Shown here piece by piece: positions 44,471 through 53,971 of a stretch of DNA of 64,000 nt. Source of the DNA: Veillonella nakazawae (GTDB lineage Bacteria > Bacillota > Negativicutes > Veillonellales > Veillonellaceae). The stretch spans positions 2,033,819 through 2,097,818 of the forward strand of contig NZ_AP022321.1 in assembly GCF_013393365.1 (NCBI RefSeq). The letters run 5' to 3'. The notes beneath the pieces are model-generated. The model saw only the letters and a program-made list of their open reading frames with translations. It made no database searches and had not been told where the DNA came from. Each line of letters begins with the position of its first letter. Position 1 is the stretch's first letter. The translations under genes and the position numbers were made by a program.

Positions 44471-45748
44471 CTACCCTTTTATTTCGTCAATAAATGGGCT
44501 TATCGCTCGTTCTAGTATACCATGTAGAGCCGCTATGAGTACACCGTAATTTACGATTGGTGTGCCTTGTACAACGGCACATTCAATGCGTCGTAACACC
44601 TCGCGGCGTGTGAGCATACAAGCACCACAATGAATGATTAAATCATACTGGGATACATCTTTTGGGAAGGCGCCCCCACTAGTAAATTCTAGCTGTAAAT
44701 CTGTATGACCTTGCTTCTTAAGAAGATTAGGAATCTTTACAGTACCAATATCATCACATTGGCGGCGATGTGTACAACCTTCACTGATAAGCACCTTAGA
44801 GCCTGCTTTCAAATTCTTAATCGCTTCTACACCAGCTACTAAATCTTGTAATTTGCCCTTGAAACGGGCCATCAAAATAGAGAATGATGTCAACGGAATT
44901 GTATCAGGTGTTAACTCATCGACGCGATCAAAAGCTTGCGAGTCACAGATAACCATCTTTGGTGGATATTTAAGAGAATTAATCATAGCAGGCAATTCTT
45001 CTGTTTGGCATACTAACGCTAAGCCTTTATAATCCAATATTTCACGAATAGTTTGAACTTGTGGCAAAATAAGGCGGCCCTTTGGCGCTGCACTGTCGAT
45101 AGGACATACAAGAATTATGGTATCTCCCTCTTCTACTAGGCCTTGTAATAGAGTTTGATCTCCTTCTACATCAAGTGGTGTTAACCCACCCAAGAGATCA
45201 AGTAATTCTAAACGTTTAGCTTTAGATGTAAAATCAGCAGAACCAATGACAGTAGCTAATTCAGATAATCCCTTATGAGTTTCTACATAAGTAGATACAT
45301 CTGTTTTATTTTCTATGTTGTTTTCTTTGTCATTTTCTTTGTCATTTTCTTGGTCAATTTCTGCATTGATTTCATTTATAAATAATGCAATAGGCACATT
45401 GTTTTGTTTTAAAAGCCCTAACCAATGCATATCATCAGCAGTTGGTTCTTCATCGGTACGAAGTACATAAACAGCGAGATTAATCTTTTTCACAACCTCT
45501 TCTGTTTTCTCCATCCGCAATGTACCTAATTCAGTTGTATCGTCTATACCAGCTGTATCGGTAATTACTACAGGTCCTAGTGGCAAAATCTCCATGGATT
45601 TACTCACTGGGTCTGTCGTTGTTCCTGCCACCTCAGATACAAGGGATACAGGCTGATCTGTTAACATATTAATCAATGTAGACTTACCAGCGTTACAACG
45701 ACCAAAAAAGCCGATATGCACGCGGTTTGCTTTAGGTGTTTGTTCCAT
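44471..45748 (-). CDS. hydF: [FeFe] hydrogenase maturation GTPase HydF
   Basis: This 425-aa protein has an N-terminal GTPase (GRCNAGKSTLINML, DTAGIDDTTELG). The C-terminal cluster domain has CTHRRQ and HCGAC, which carry the [4Fe-4S] cluster scaffold in HydF. It assembles the 2Fe subcluster of HydA. A low-complexity insert near residue 150 has NDKENDKEN, caused by a 12-base repeat in the gene. AAGGATAGACT precedes the ATG. HydE and HydG are not in the window. Confidence 0.92.
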   Translation of the reverse strand: MEQTPKANRVHIGFFGRCNAGKSTLINMLTDQPVSLVSEVAGTTTDPVSKSMEILPLGPVVITDTAGIDDTTELGTLRMEKTEEVVKKINLAVYVLRTDEEPTADDMHWLGLLKQNNVPIALFINEINAEIDQENDKENDKENNIENKTDVSTYVETHKGLSELATVIGSADFTSKAKRLELLDLLGGLTPLDVEGDQTLLQGLVEEGDTIILVCPIDSAAPKGRLILPQVQTIREILDYKGLALVCQTEELPAMINSLKYPPKMVICDSQAFDRVDELTPDTIPLTSFSILMARFKGKLQDLVAGVEAIKNLKAGSKVLISEGCTHRRQCDDIGTVKIPNLLKKQGHTDLQLEFTSGGAFPKDVSQYDLIIHCGACMLTRREVLRRIECAVVQGTPIVNYGVLIAALHGILERAISPFIDEIKG

Positions 45749-45809
45749 AGTCTATCCTTGTTACTTAACGTTTATATTTATTACAAAATATAGTTAATCA
45801 TCTTACAAC

Positions 45810-45867
45810 ATGTATTAGTACGTATTAGTACGTATTAGTATGTATTATGATGTATTATAATGTATTA
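45810..45867. repeat. Tandem repeat of about ten bases
   Basis: GTATTAGTAC, GTATTAGTAC, GTATTAGTAT, GTATTATGAT, GTATTATAAT, GTATTATG: about six decaying copies. It stands upstream of hydF and may vary in copy number. Confidence 0.65.
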
Positions 45868-45924
45868 TGTTCTACTAAGTTATCTTACAATATTATTATA
45901 ACTAAATAAAATACCTTATATACA

Positions 45925-45960
45925 GTAAAAGCGCAGTCCGTAGACTACGCTTTTACCGTG
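45925..45960. terminator. Terminator of parB
   Basis: GTAAAAGCG CAGTC CGTA GACTA CGCTTTTAC: a strong stem at the end of the parAB unit. Confidence 0.75.
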
Positions 45961-46049
45961 GATTGTAAATTGTATTTACATTATACAGAATTGTTATCGG
46001 TTTGTCATTACTAAATTCACATAATTCGATTCGAATTTAAGTATATCAA

Positions 46050-46979
46050 TTATACTCTAAATTCTACTGTTTCAGTATCGTCTGTATTATCTTGACCATC
46101 CATAAAAGCAATGAGACGTTCTAATTCTGCTTCAGAGGAGAAGGCAATTTCAATCTTACCTTGAACCTTTTTACCAGCACGGAATTTAATATTTACAGGA
46201 GATCCTAAGCTTAGTTTTAAACGGTCCATAAGAGCACGTACCTCTGCAGTACTTTGCGGCTTAGCAGCCTTTGCTTTAGGTGTCTTATTTTGCATAGACT
46301 TCACAAGAGCCTCTGCTTGACGAGCACTTAACTCGCCCTCTTTAATACGTTCAGCAGCTTCAATTTGTTGCGCTGCACTACGCAATGCCAACAATGGACG
46401 CGCTTGACCCACTGTTAAGTCACCTTCGATGAGATCTTTTTGTACAGAATCACATAGTTTTAACAAACGAACCATATTTGCAATATAAGAACGACTGCGA
46501 CCTAGTCGAGCAGAAATCATTTCTTGAGTTTGTTTATACGTATCCATTAAACCTTGGTATGCCAAAGCTTCTTCAATTGGATCTAAGCCTTCACGTTGTA
46601 GATTTTCAACGAGGGCCACTTCTGTCATCTCTTCTGTATTATATTTCTTTACAATAACTGGTACAGTCTCAAGACCTGCAATGATAGCAGCACGGTAACG
46701 ACGTTCACCAGCTACGATTTGGTATTTATTCTTTTGTTTACGTACTACAATTGGTTGAAAAATACCAAGATTTTTAATAGATTCAGCTAATGTTGCCAAA
46801 CTATCTTCATCAAAACTTTTACGAGGTTGATCTGCATTAGGAACTAACTCGGAGATTGGTAGTTCGTGAATCTCCTTTTCAGGCAATACAGACTCTACCG
46901 TATCTACCTTCATTAAATTTCCAAGGCCCTTCCCCAAGCCGGATGATTTACTTTTCTTACTTTTTACTTCTCTAGGCAT
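46050..46979 (-). CDS. parB: Chromosome partitioning protein ParB (Spo0J)
   Basis: This 309-aa protein has an N-terminal basic tail, the CTPase/ParB motif GERRYRAAI, the helix-turn-helix (QEMISARLGRSRSYIANMVRLL) which reads parS, and a C-terminal dimer part. It binds the parS sites listed at 47591-49644 and slides on DNA to load SMC. GAGAGAGG precedes the ATG. It forms an operon with parA. Confidence 0.93.
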   Translation of the reverse strand: MPREVKSKKSKSSGLGKGLGNLMKVDTVESVLPEKEIHELPISELVPNADQPRKSFDEDSLATLAESIKNLGIFQPIVVRKQKNKYQIVAGERRYRAAIIAGLETVPVIVKKYNTEEMTEVALVENLQREGLDPIEEALAYQGLMDTYKQTQEMISARLGRSRSYIANMVRLLKLCDSVQKDLIEGDLTVGQARPLLALRSAAQQIEAAERIKEGELSARQAEALVKSMQNKTPKAKAAKPQSTAEVRALMDRLKLSLGSPVNIKFRAGKKVQGKIEIAFSSEAELERLIAFMDGQDNTDDTETVEFRV

Positions 46980-47065
46980 AACTAACCTCTCTCACCTTAC
47001 ATAGTGACTATATATCAATTTGTAACACTCAATTATTTAATAGCCAAGGTATTAGTCTAGTCATT

Positions 47066-47125
47066 TTAACTATTTAACTAAACAAAGAGCTATCTATTCA
47101 ACTAAACAATTAGCTATCTATTTAA
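47066..47125. repeat. Short direct repeats between parA and parB
   Basis: TAACTAAACAAAGAGCTATC and CAACTAAACAATTAGCTATC, a unit of about 27 bases repeated. No protein is coded here. Confidence 0.5.
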
Positions 47126-47137
47126 CTATTGAACTGT

Positions 47138-47908
47138 TTATTTAACTTTTGAAGCTTTAATCACTTCTTTAGCTAGTTTAGTATATACGTCCGCCCCTTT
47201 AGATTTTGGATCATATACGATAATAGGTTCACCATAACTTGGAGCTTCGCTAAGACGTACATTACGTGGAATAATAGTCTTATATACTTTATTGCCAAAG
47301 AATTTTTTCACTTCATCGGCAACTTGAATAGATAAATTTGTACGACCATCAAACATAGTTAACAAAACGCCTTCAATTTCAAGGTCTTTATTAGATGTTT
47401 GTTGCACAATTGTTATAGTTTTTACTAATTGACTAACCCCTTCTAACGCGTAGAATTCACTTTGAATCGGAATTAGTACGCTATCTGCCGCTGTAAAGGC
47501 ATTTAATGTTAGCAAACCAAGGGATGGCGGACAGTCAATAATGATAAAATCATATTCGTCACGTACGGGTGCCAATGCTTTTTTCAACATTGTTTCACGT
47601 GAAACAACTGAAACAAGTTCCACTTCTGCACCAGCTAATTGAATTGTTGCAGGCGCTACAAATAGCTTTTTAAGCATTGTAGGCTGAACAATATCAGCAA
47701 TAAGTTCACCATCGATTAGAACATCGTGTACACAGAGTTCTAAATCATCTTTTTCAATACCTAAACCAGAGCTAGCATTACCTTGTGGATCTAAATCAAC
47801 AAGCAATACTTTTTTACCAGCATCAGCCAAACAAGCGCTTAAATTCACGGATGTCGTCGTCTTACCAACACCGCCTTTTTGATTAGTAATAGCTATCACT
47901 TTGCCCAC
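47138..47908 (-). CDS. parA: Chromosome partitioning ATPase ParA (Soj)
   Basis: This 256-aa protein has a deviant Walker A ([13 protein letters not shown]), DLDPQGNAS and a Walker B-like [10 protein letters not shown]. It starts with GTG after GAGGTGAATTAA. It helps in origin segregation and regulates DnaA in some species. A perfect parS lies within its own gene at 47591-47606. Confidence 0.95.
   Translation of the reverse strand: MGKVIAITNQKGGVGKTTTSVNLSACLADAGKKVLLVDLDPQGNASSGLGIEKDDLELCVHDVLIDGELIADIVQPTMLKKLFVAPATIQLAGAEVELVSVVSRETMLKKALAPVRDEYDFIIIDCPPSLGLLTLNAFTAADSVLIPIQSEFYALEGVSQLVKTITIVQQTSNKDLEIEGVLLTMFDGRTNLSIQVADEVKKFFGNKVYKTIIPRNVRLSEAPSYGEPIIVYDPKSKGADVYTKLAKEVIKASKVK
47591..47606. 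promoter_or_regulatory. parS site 1 (inside parA)
   Basis: TGTTTCACGTGAAACA: exact consensus palindrome. Confidence 0.95.
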
Positions 47909-48119
47909 TTAATTCACCTCACATGTTCGTTCAAAATATTTCTTTTTAATTATAACATAAAACAACGATAATTACGGTAATTACAAATCAAATTCTCGAA
48001 AAACATCTATAATTTTATCTATTAAACACATCATTTAATAATATACATAATCAAATATTAGCAAACAATATAATTTAACCTCATTTTGTATTTTCAAAAT
48101 TCTTAATAAAAATCCTAAT

Positions 48120-48135
48120 TGTTTCACGTGAAACA
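48120..48135. promoter_or_regulatory. parS site 2
   Basis: TGTTTCACGTGAAACA: exact consensus. Confidence 0.95.
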
Positions 48136-48184
48136 ATTTACTTTTAATTTTTTAAAACGATTTTGAGTTAAATATATACATAAA

Positions 48185-48200
48185 TGTTTCACGTGAAACA
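48185..48200. promoter_or_regulatory. parS site 3
   Basis: TGTTTCACGTGAAACA: exact consensus; flanks ATAAA/TTTAT extend the palindrome. Confidence 0.95.
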
Positions 48201-48516
48201 TTTATGTATAATCAAAAATTAACAACTTGCTCCGTATATAATTCTAGCAAAAAAAATTATGTTAAAAAATTAAGCTTGGTATATAAATATATCCCAACTA
48301 ATTAAAATTACACAAAATTTTTTCACGCATATTTTGCTTTAAAAACAACTAAAAAATGCAATTAAATTTATTAAATTAAATAAGCCAATAAAAATATCTA
48401 AGTTAGCAAAACAACTGATCGCAAAATTTAATTAAACGTTTCAACTAATAATTAAAAATCAACACCAAAACAAAATTTAATATACTGAGTAAAATTTACA
48501 AACAAAACGATTAAAT

Positions 48517-48532
48517 TGTTTCACATGAAACA
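48517..48532. promoter_or_regulatory. parS site 4, one mismatch
   Basis: TGTTTCACATGAAACA: one base off the consensus at the centre. Confidence 0.8.
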
Positions 48533-48690
48533 ATCTAATATAAAGTAGTAAGATTATTAAGTAAATATAACAGCGCAAAGTCTCTATAATATTATCATTA
48601 ATAACTTTTAGGATTAAAATGCAATTTGATATAGCTTCAAGTTATATCAATACACTATTAAATTATATGAGAATACAGGCCCTATATGCT

Positions 48691-48719
48691 TTGACAGGCA
48701 TTATGGATATCTATATACT
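48691..48719 (+). promoter_or_regulatory. Promoter of the methionine module
   Basis: TTGACA and TATACT with a 17-base spacer. It gives a leader of about 135 nt before the ATG at 48861. Confidence 0.75.
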
Positions 48720-48813
48720 ATTAAATAGATAGTAATTATATTTATAGGCGTAAAAATAGATAAATCTTGAGATTAATCTAATCTATAAACAATATACTAA
48801 TGATTAAGTACAC

Positions 48814-48840
48814 GCTCTACGGATACGCAGAGCTTTTTAT
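48814..48840 (+). terminator. Attenuator-like terminator in the methionine leader
   Basis: GCTCT and AGAGC with inner CG/CG around GATA, then TTTTTA. It lies between promoter and first gene, so it could regulate readthrough. No antiterminator or riboswitch class was recognised. Confidence 0.5.
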
Positions 48841-48860
48841 TTTGAAAAGGAGGCGTTTCC

Positions 48861-49628
48861 ATGCCCATTTATAACGGAATGCTTCCTGCCATCGATAAAG
48901 CAGAAGTAAAACGATACGCAGGACTTCGTCATGCAGAGGATTTTCCACAACAATATGTGGACGAAGCATGTAAAGAAATTCAGTTATTAGCTACACCTAA
49001 AGGTGTATATCAAGAATATGATTATGATGCAGAAACAAAGACAATTTTGAGCAATCCACCGCTTAAGATTGAAGGTTCCATCATTGAAAAACACTTAGAA
49101 AAGTCTACAAAAGTCTATGTATTAGGCGTGACAGTAGGTGAAGATGTAGAAATCCGCAGTGAACAACTTTTTAAACAAGGTAATTATACTGTAGGATTAC
49201 TATTAGATGCAGCGGCTACCACAGCAGTAGAACAAGTAGCTGATCAAGTTAATGAAGTTATCAATACCATCGCTAAAAAACAAGGTTATAAAGCAACATG
49301 GCGCTTTAGTCCTGGTTACGGTAACTGGCCATTAGAAATTCAGCCTCAATTAGCTAAAATTATTAAAACAGAGATGATTGGTTTGCAAGTAACGGAGAAC
49401 TATTTATTGTTCCCACGTAAATCTGTAACAGCTATTATTGGCTTAATGCCAGCTGACCAAGATATTAATACAAAGCGTGGTTGCACATCTTGTTCCCAAA
49501 AGGATTGTGCATCTCGTAAATTGCCAGAGAAGGCATCGGTTACCACTAATAACGAAGGAGAAGAGGGCCGTAGTAAAACAACAGCTGAAGTCTCTGGTAT
49601 TGCTATGAAAGGCCAACCAACAGAATAA
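48861..49628 (+). CDS. Methionine synthase activation-domain protein, separate from MetH
   Basis: This 255-aa protein corresponds to the C-terminal activation domain of cobalamin-dependent methionine synthase, with the SAM-site motif RFSPGYGNWP. It helps to reduce and remethylate inactive cob(II)alamin. A Cys-rich tail (GCTSCSQKDCASR) is characteristic of free-standing versions in anaerobes. AAAGGAGG precedes the ATG. MetH follows 49 bases later, with parS site 5 between. Confidence 0.85.
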   Translation: MPIYNGMLPAIDKAEVKRYAGLRHAEDFPQQYVDEACKEIQLLATPKGVYQEYDYDAETKTILSNPPLKIEGSIIEKHLEKSTKVYVLGVTVGEDVEIRSEQLFKQGNYTVGLLLDAAATTAVEQVADQVNEVINTIAKKQGYKATWRFSPGYGNWPLEIQPQLAKIIKTEMIGLQVTENYLLFPRKSVTAIIGLMPADQDINTKRGCTSCSQKDCASRKLPEKASVTTNNEGEEGRSKTTAEVSGIAMKGQPTE

Positions 49629-49644
49629 TGTTTCACGTGAAACA
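49629..49644. promoter_or_regulatory. parS site 5
   Basis: TGTTTCACGTGAAACA: exact consensus. It starts at the last base of the preceding gene's stop region and lies before metH. Confidence 0.95.
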
Positions 49645-49677
49645 TTTCAAAATTTAGGATGATAAAGGAAGATATTT

Positions 49678-52113
49678 ATGTATATATTTGATGGTGCTAT
49701 GGGCACAATGCTTCAAGCTGCAGGCTTGGAAGAGGGCTATTGTCCAGAATTATTTAACGTAGAAAAACCAGAAGTAGTAAAGAATATTCACGCTCAATAC
49801 TTACAACATGGCAGTGATGTTATTACTACAAATACATTCGGTGCTTGTGGTCTTAAGTTAGAAGATTACGACTTACAAGATCGCGTAAGAGAAATCAATA
49901 TTGCAGCTGTAAAAGTTGCAAAAGAAGCTATTGCAGAGGTTAAACCATCTGCTCGAGTGGCTGGTTCTATGGGTCCTACAGGTCGTTTCTTGCAACCATT
50001 AGGCAATATGAGCTTTGACTCTATTTATGACACATACCGTGAACAAGCAGATGCATTGATTGAAGGTGGTGTAGATTTCATTATCATTGAAACTATCATC
50101 GACGTACAAGAAATGCGTGCCGCTTTATTAGCATCTCTTGATGCTCGTGAAGCAGCAGGGAAGACAAAAGAAGATGTACAAATTATCTGTCAGTTTTCTT
50201 TCAGTGAAGACGGCCGTACTATTACAGGTACACCGCCAGCAGTTGCAACTACTATCGTAGAAGCAATGGGTGCTGATATAATCGGTATCAACTGTTCTCT
50301 TGGACCTGAACAAATCACACCACTCATTGAGGAAATCGCTAGCGTTACAAACTTACCAATTAGCTGCCAACCAAATGCAGGCATGCCACAATTAATCAAT
50401 AAACAAACTGTATTCCCACTTACAGCAGAAGAAATGGGTCCATTGATGCTTCCAATCGTAGATGCAGGTGCAAGCTATGTAGGTGGTTGCTGTGGTACAA
50501 CACCAGCTCATATCCAATCTATTTCCGACGCTGTAAAAGCACATACACCTAAAGAACGTGCTCATATTGAACCTAAAACAATCATTACAAGCCGTACTAA
50601 ATTGTTGGAATTAGGTCATCACACAAAACCGCTTATCATCGGTGAACGTATCAATCCTACAGGCCGTAAAGTGCTTGCTCAAGAATTACGCGATGGCTCT
50701 TTCATCCGCGTAAAACGCGATGCGTTAGACCAAGTAGAAGCAGGTGCCGACATCCTCGACGTAAACATGGGCGTAGCAGGCATGGACCAAACTCCATTGA
50801 TGGAGCGTGCGATTTTCGAATTATCCATGCTCGTTGAAACTCCATTATCCATCGATACATTGGATCCAGCAGCTATGGAAGTAGCGCTTAAAAACTATCC
50901 AGGTCGCGCTCTTATCAACTCCGTAAATGGGGAAGAGGAGTCTATCACACACGTTATGCCATTGGCTAAACGTTATGGTGCTGCTTTGCTTTGCTTGCCA
51001 ATCTGCAGTGGCGACTTACCTGAAAAAGCAGAAGACCGCATTGCTTTAGCTGAAAGCATTGTAAATCGTGCCTATGGCTATGGTCTTCAACCACACGACT
51101 TATTACTTGATCCATTAGTATTAACACTTGCTAGCGGTGAAGATAGTGCACGCCAAACATTGCGTACATTACAGTTATATAAAGAGAAATTTGGCTTCCC
51201 AACAGTAATGGGCTTGTCTAACATCTCCTTCGGTATGCCACAACGCCCTTACTTGAACGGCCAATTCTTAACAATGGCTTTGGCTTGTGGTTTAACAACA
51301 CCAATTATGAACCCTCTAAACTATCCAGCGAAAAAAGCGTTTGTTTCTAGCACTACATTATTAGGTTGGGATCCAGGTTCTACTCAATTCATCAAAGAAT
51401 ACGGTTATGAAGACGAAACAAGTGCTCCTGGTAACGCTGCTCCAAAAGGTCCTGAAAAGAAATCTTTCGACAGCAATGATCCACTCGCTAATATCCGTGC
51501 TTGCGTAGAGCAAGGGGAAAAAGAGGCTATTATAGATCTTGTTAAAAAAGCCTTAGCAGATGGCATTGATCCATTGGACCTTACTAAAAAAGGTCTTTCT
51601 GAAGCGATGAACGTAGTAGGGGACAAGTTCGGTTCTGGTAAATTATTCTTGCCACAAGTAATGCTTGCTGCTGAAACAATGCAGGCTGCTTTCAACACGA
51701 TTAAAGAAATCATTCCTGCTAGTGAAAGTTTAGATAAAGGCACAGTTGTTGTAGCAACAGTTAAAGGCGACATCCACGATTTAGGTAAAAATATCGTAGC
51801 GGCCTTACTTGAAAACAATGGTTATAAAATCGTTGACCTCGGTAAAGACGTTGATCCAGAAGTCATCGTTCAAGCTATTAAGGACAACAAGGCGGCTCTC
51901 GTTGGTATCTGTTCCTTGATGACTACAACAATGCCTCAAATCGATAATACTGTTGCAGCTATCCGCGCTGCAGGCCTTAATACTAAGGTCATGGTTGGTG
52001 GTGCCGTAGTATCTCAAGAATACGCAGATCAAGCGGGCGCAGATATCTACGCTAAAGACGGCATCGCTGCCGTTAACCACGCAAATGATTACTTTGAGAC
52101 ATTAGAAAAATAA
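49678..52113 (+). CDS. metH: Cobalamin-dependent methionine synthase, without activation domain
   Basis: This 811-aa protein has three parts: homocysteine-binding domain (residues 1-290, with the zinc site GGCCGTT), pterin/methyl-THF domain (about 315-570, GERINPTGRK), and B12-binding domains (about 590-811) with DIHDLGKN and the cobalt ligand His700. The activation domain is encoded separately just upstream. It makes methionine from homocysteine and methyl-THF. GATAAAGGAAG precedes the ATG. Confidence 0.95.
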   Translation: MYIFDGAMGTMLQAAGLEEGYCPELFNVEKPEVVKNIHAQYLQHGSDVITTNTFGACGLKLEDYDLQDRVREINIAAVKVAKEAIAEVKPSARVAGSMGPTGRFLQPLGNMSFDSIYDTYREQADALIEGGVDFIIIETIIDVQEMRAALLASLDAREAAGKTKEDVQIICQFSFSEDGRTITGTPPAVATTIVEAMGADIIGINCSLGPEQITPLIEEIASVTNLPISCQPNAGMPQLINKQTVFPLTAEEMGPLMLPIVDAGASYVGGCCGTTPAHIQSISDAVKAHTPKERAHIEPKTIITSRTKLLELGHHTKPLIIGERINPTGRKVLAQELRDGSFIRVKRDALDQVEAGADILDVNMGVAGMDQTPLMERAIFELSMLVETPLSIDTLDPAAMEVALKNYPGRALINSVNGEEESITHVMPLAKRYGAALLCLPICSGDLPEKAEDRIALAESIVNRAYGYGLQPHDLLLDPLVLTLASGEDSARQTLRTLQLYKEKFGFPTVMGLSNISFGMPQRPYLNGQFLTMALACGLTTPIMNPLNYPAKKAFVSSTTLLGWDPGSTQFIKEYGYEDETSAPGNAAPKGPEKKSFDSNDPLANIRACVEQGEKEAIIDLVKKALADGIDPLDLTKKGLSEAMNVVGDKFGSGKLFLPQVMLAAETMQAAFNTIKEIIPASESLDKGTVVVATVKGDIHDLGKNIVAALLENNGYKIVDLGKDVDPEVIVQAIKDNKAALVGICSLMTTTMPQIDNTVAAIRAAGLNTKVMVGGAVVSQEYADQAGADIYAKDGIAAVNHANDYFETLEK

Positions 52114-52140
52114 TTTCTGATTTACATGACACAAAACAAG

Positions 52141-52212
52141 GTGAAAGCTCAGCTTAAAAACTTATTTTAATGGTGACAACCACTTAAAGGATTAAACAAG
52201 ATAAGCTTTCAC
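52141..52212. repeat. Inverted pair of the uptake-like octamer
   Basis: GTGAAAGCT at 52141 and AGCTTTCAC ending 52212 can pair around a 50-base loop between metH and metF. Confidence 0.6.
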
Positions 52213-52235
52213 CATATGTATAGATCAAGAGGTAC

Positions 52236-53096
52236 ATGATGACATTAAGAGAGAAACATCAACAAGGGAAATTCACCATCACTGTTGAATTAGACCCACC
52301 AAAGAGCAGTTCTGCTCAAAAGGTATTTGACCAAGCATCGCGTTTGAAAGGGAAAGTAGATGCTATTAACATCGCTGACAGCCCTATGTCTAAGATGCGT
52401 ATGAGCCCAATTTCCTTGTCCTATTTGTTACAACATAACGAAGGCATTGAAACTATCTTCCACCTTACATGCCGTGACCGTAACATCATCGGCTTACAAT
52501 CCGAATTACTAGGCGCTGCAGCACTGGGCGTAAATAATATCTTAACCCTTACTGGTGACAAACCAGATAATGGGGATCACCCATTTGCACAATCCGTATT
52601 TGAAGTAGACTGCATGGGCTTGCTCAATATCGCTAAAACATTAAATGCTGGTAAGGACTTGGCAGGTAATGATTTAGATGAGCCTACAAACTTCTACATC
52701 GGCGCTACTGGCAACCCTGGTGCACCAGACTTAGAAATTGAACGTCAAAAATTAGCTGCTAAAATTAAAAACGGTGCGCACTTCGTACAAACACAACCAA
52801 TTTACGATTTAGAACAAGCAAAACGTTACATAGACAAAATGTCCGAATTTGATGTGCCTATCATGCTTGGTTTAATTCCACTTAAAAGCTTCAAAATGGC
52901 TACATATTTACATGAAAAAGTGCCTGGAATTAACCTTACACAAGAAATCCTAGACCGCGTAGAAAAGGGCGGAAAAGAAGCGGGTACAGAAATCGCTATC
53001 GAAACCTTGGAACAAATCAAAAAAATCGCTGCAGGCGTACATATTATGCCTTTAAACGATATTGATACAACATTACATATCATTGACCACGTATAG
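52236..53096 (+). CDS. metF: Methylenetetrahydrofolate reductase
   Basis: This 286-aa protein is a flavin barrel with the family motifs VELDPPKS, TFHLTCRDRN-type FHLTCRDRN, GVNNILTLTGD and GAHFVQTQPIYD. It supplies methyl-THF to MetH. AGAGGT precedes two adjacent ATGs (52236 and 52239). It is the last gene of the methionine module; an IS200 element has inserted just downstream. Confidence 0.9.
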   Translation: MMTLREKHQQGKFTITVELDPPKSSSAQKVFDQASRLKGKVDAINIADSPMSKMRMSPISLSYLLQHNEGIETIFHLTCRDRNIIGLQSELLGAAALGVNNILTLTGDKPDNGDHPFAQSVFEVDCMGLLNIAKTLNAGKDLAGNDLDEPTNFYIGATGNPGAPDLEIERQKLAAKIKNGAHFVQTQPIYDLEQAKRYIDKMSEFDVPIMLGLIPLKSFKMATYLHEKVPGINLTQEILDRVEKGGKEAGTEIAIETLEQIKKIAAGVHIMPLNDIDTTLHIIDHV

Positions 53097-53127
53097 GTCA
53101 TTGTAAGATTATCATAGGATAAGAAAT

Positions 53128-53862
53128 CATAACCACCCGTAGAACGGGTGGTTTGCTCTGACCCTATAAGGGTCTTTCTCTAGTGGTGGCCCTCTAAAGA
53201 GGGCATTGAATGATCTGACAACCACTCTATTACCACTGGCTGCCCCCTACTCGGGGGCTTTTGTTTTGCCTATTTTACTGGCTCACCCGTAAACGGGTCG
53301 GTGTATTCTTTAAAGTTTAATGTATCTTGCGCTATATCCTCTTGTAGTTGATTGCGAATATACTCTTTTATCGCTCCTTCATATCGTCCTACCGTATCCA
53401 CATAATATCCTCTACACCAGAAATGTCTATTTCCATACTTATATTTTAAATTTGCGTGTTTATCGAATATCATGAGGCTACTTTTGCTTTTTAAATATCC
53501 CATAAAACTCGATACGCTTAAATGTGGTGGTATCGTTACTAGCATATGAATATGATCTGGACAACATTCCGCCTCTATAATCTCTACATTCTTTCTCTTA
53601 CATAAATCTCTTAAAATTTTACCTACATCAGCTTTTATCCGACCATAAATTATTTGTCTTCTATACTTTGGAGCAAAAACAATATGATATTTGCATCTCC
53701 ATTTACTATGTGATAAGCTTTTTACGTCATTCATTGACATTGAACCTCCTATGTTGAAATGTTGTGGTTGCCAGACCAACTTCATTCTATCACTAGGAGG
53801 TTCTTTCCTTTTCTCTAAGAATTTTTTATCGACCCCCAGTTTAACTGGGGGTTTAATCATGC
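53128..53862 (-). mobile_element. IS200/IS605-family insertion sequence
   Basis: A single tnpA gene is flanked by subterminal hairpins: ACCCCCAGTT/AACTGGGGGT near 53830-53855 on the left-end side, and on the other side ACCACCCGT/ACGGGTGGT (53131-53152), GACCCTTATAGGGTC and GCCCTCTAAAGAGGGC. No terminal inverted repeats, as expected. The exact ends are uncertain by a few bases. No tnpB. Confidence 0.85.
53270..53740 (-). CDS. tnpA: IS200-type TnpA transposase (HUH, Y1)
   Basis: This 156-aa protein has the start KYHIVFAPKYRR, the HUH pair His63/His65 (PDHIHMLVTIPP) and the catalytic Tyr127 (IKEYIRNQ). It moves single-stranded DNA. AGGAGGTTCA precedes the ATG at 53740; the frame upstream to 53860 is not coding. 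It looks intact and so could be active. Confidence 0.93.
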   Translation of the reverse strand: MSMNDVKSLSHSKWRCKYHIVFAPKYRRQIIYGRIKADVGKILRDLCKRKNVEIIEAECCPDHIHMLVTIPPHLSVSSFMGYLKSKSSLMIFDKHANLKYKYGNRHFWCRGYYVDTVGRYEGAIKEYIRNQLQEDIAQDTLNFKEYTDPFTGEPVK

Positions 53863-53881
53863 CTATTCGGCGTACAAAGAG

Positions 53882-53920
53882 AAAGAGGATGCAAATCTTA
53901 GGTTTGCATCCTCTTTTGTA
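53882..53920. terminator. Terminator of rsmG
   Basis: AAAGAGGATGCAAA and TTTGCATCCTCTTTT pair around CTTAG: a strong bidirectional stem. Confidence 0.8.
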
Positions 53921-53971
53921 TAGGTATCAATTGTTTTCTATTATCCGCTATTACGAGATAGCACTAATAAG

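Larger units (their letters stand above)
47909..48860. other. Long AT-rich intergenic region with parS sites, a promoter and an attenuator-like hairpin
   Basis: No convincing gene in 950 bases. It holds parS sites 2-4, a perfect plus-strand promoter (48691-48719) and a terminator-like hairpin (48814-48840) in front of the methionine genes. The strongly AT-rich middle (48200-48600) shows no further pattern recognised here. Confidence 0.7.

Noticed and set aside
45300..45372. Frameshift in hydF at the repeated NDKEN codons
   Set aside because: The repeat is a multiple of three bases and the frame continues through all C-terminal motifs.
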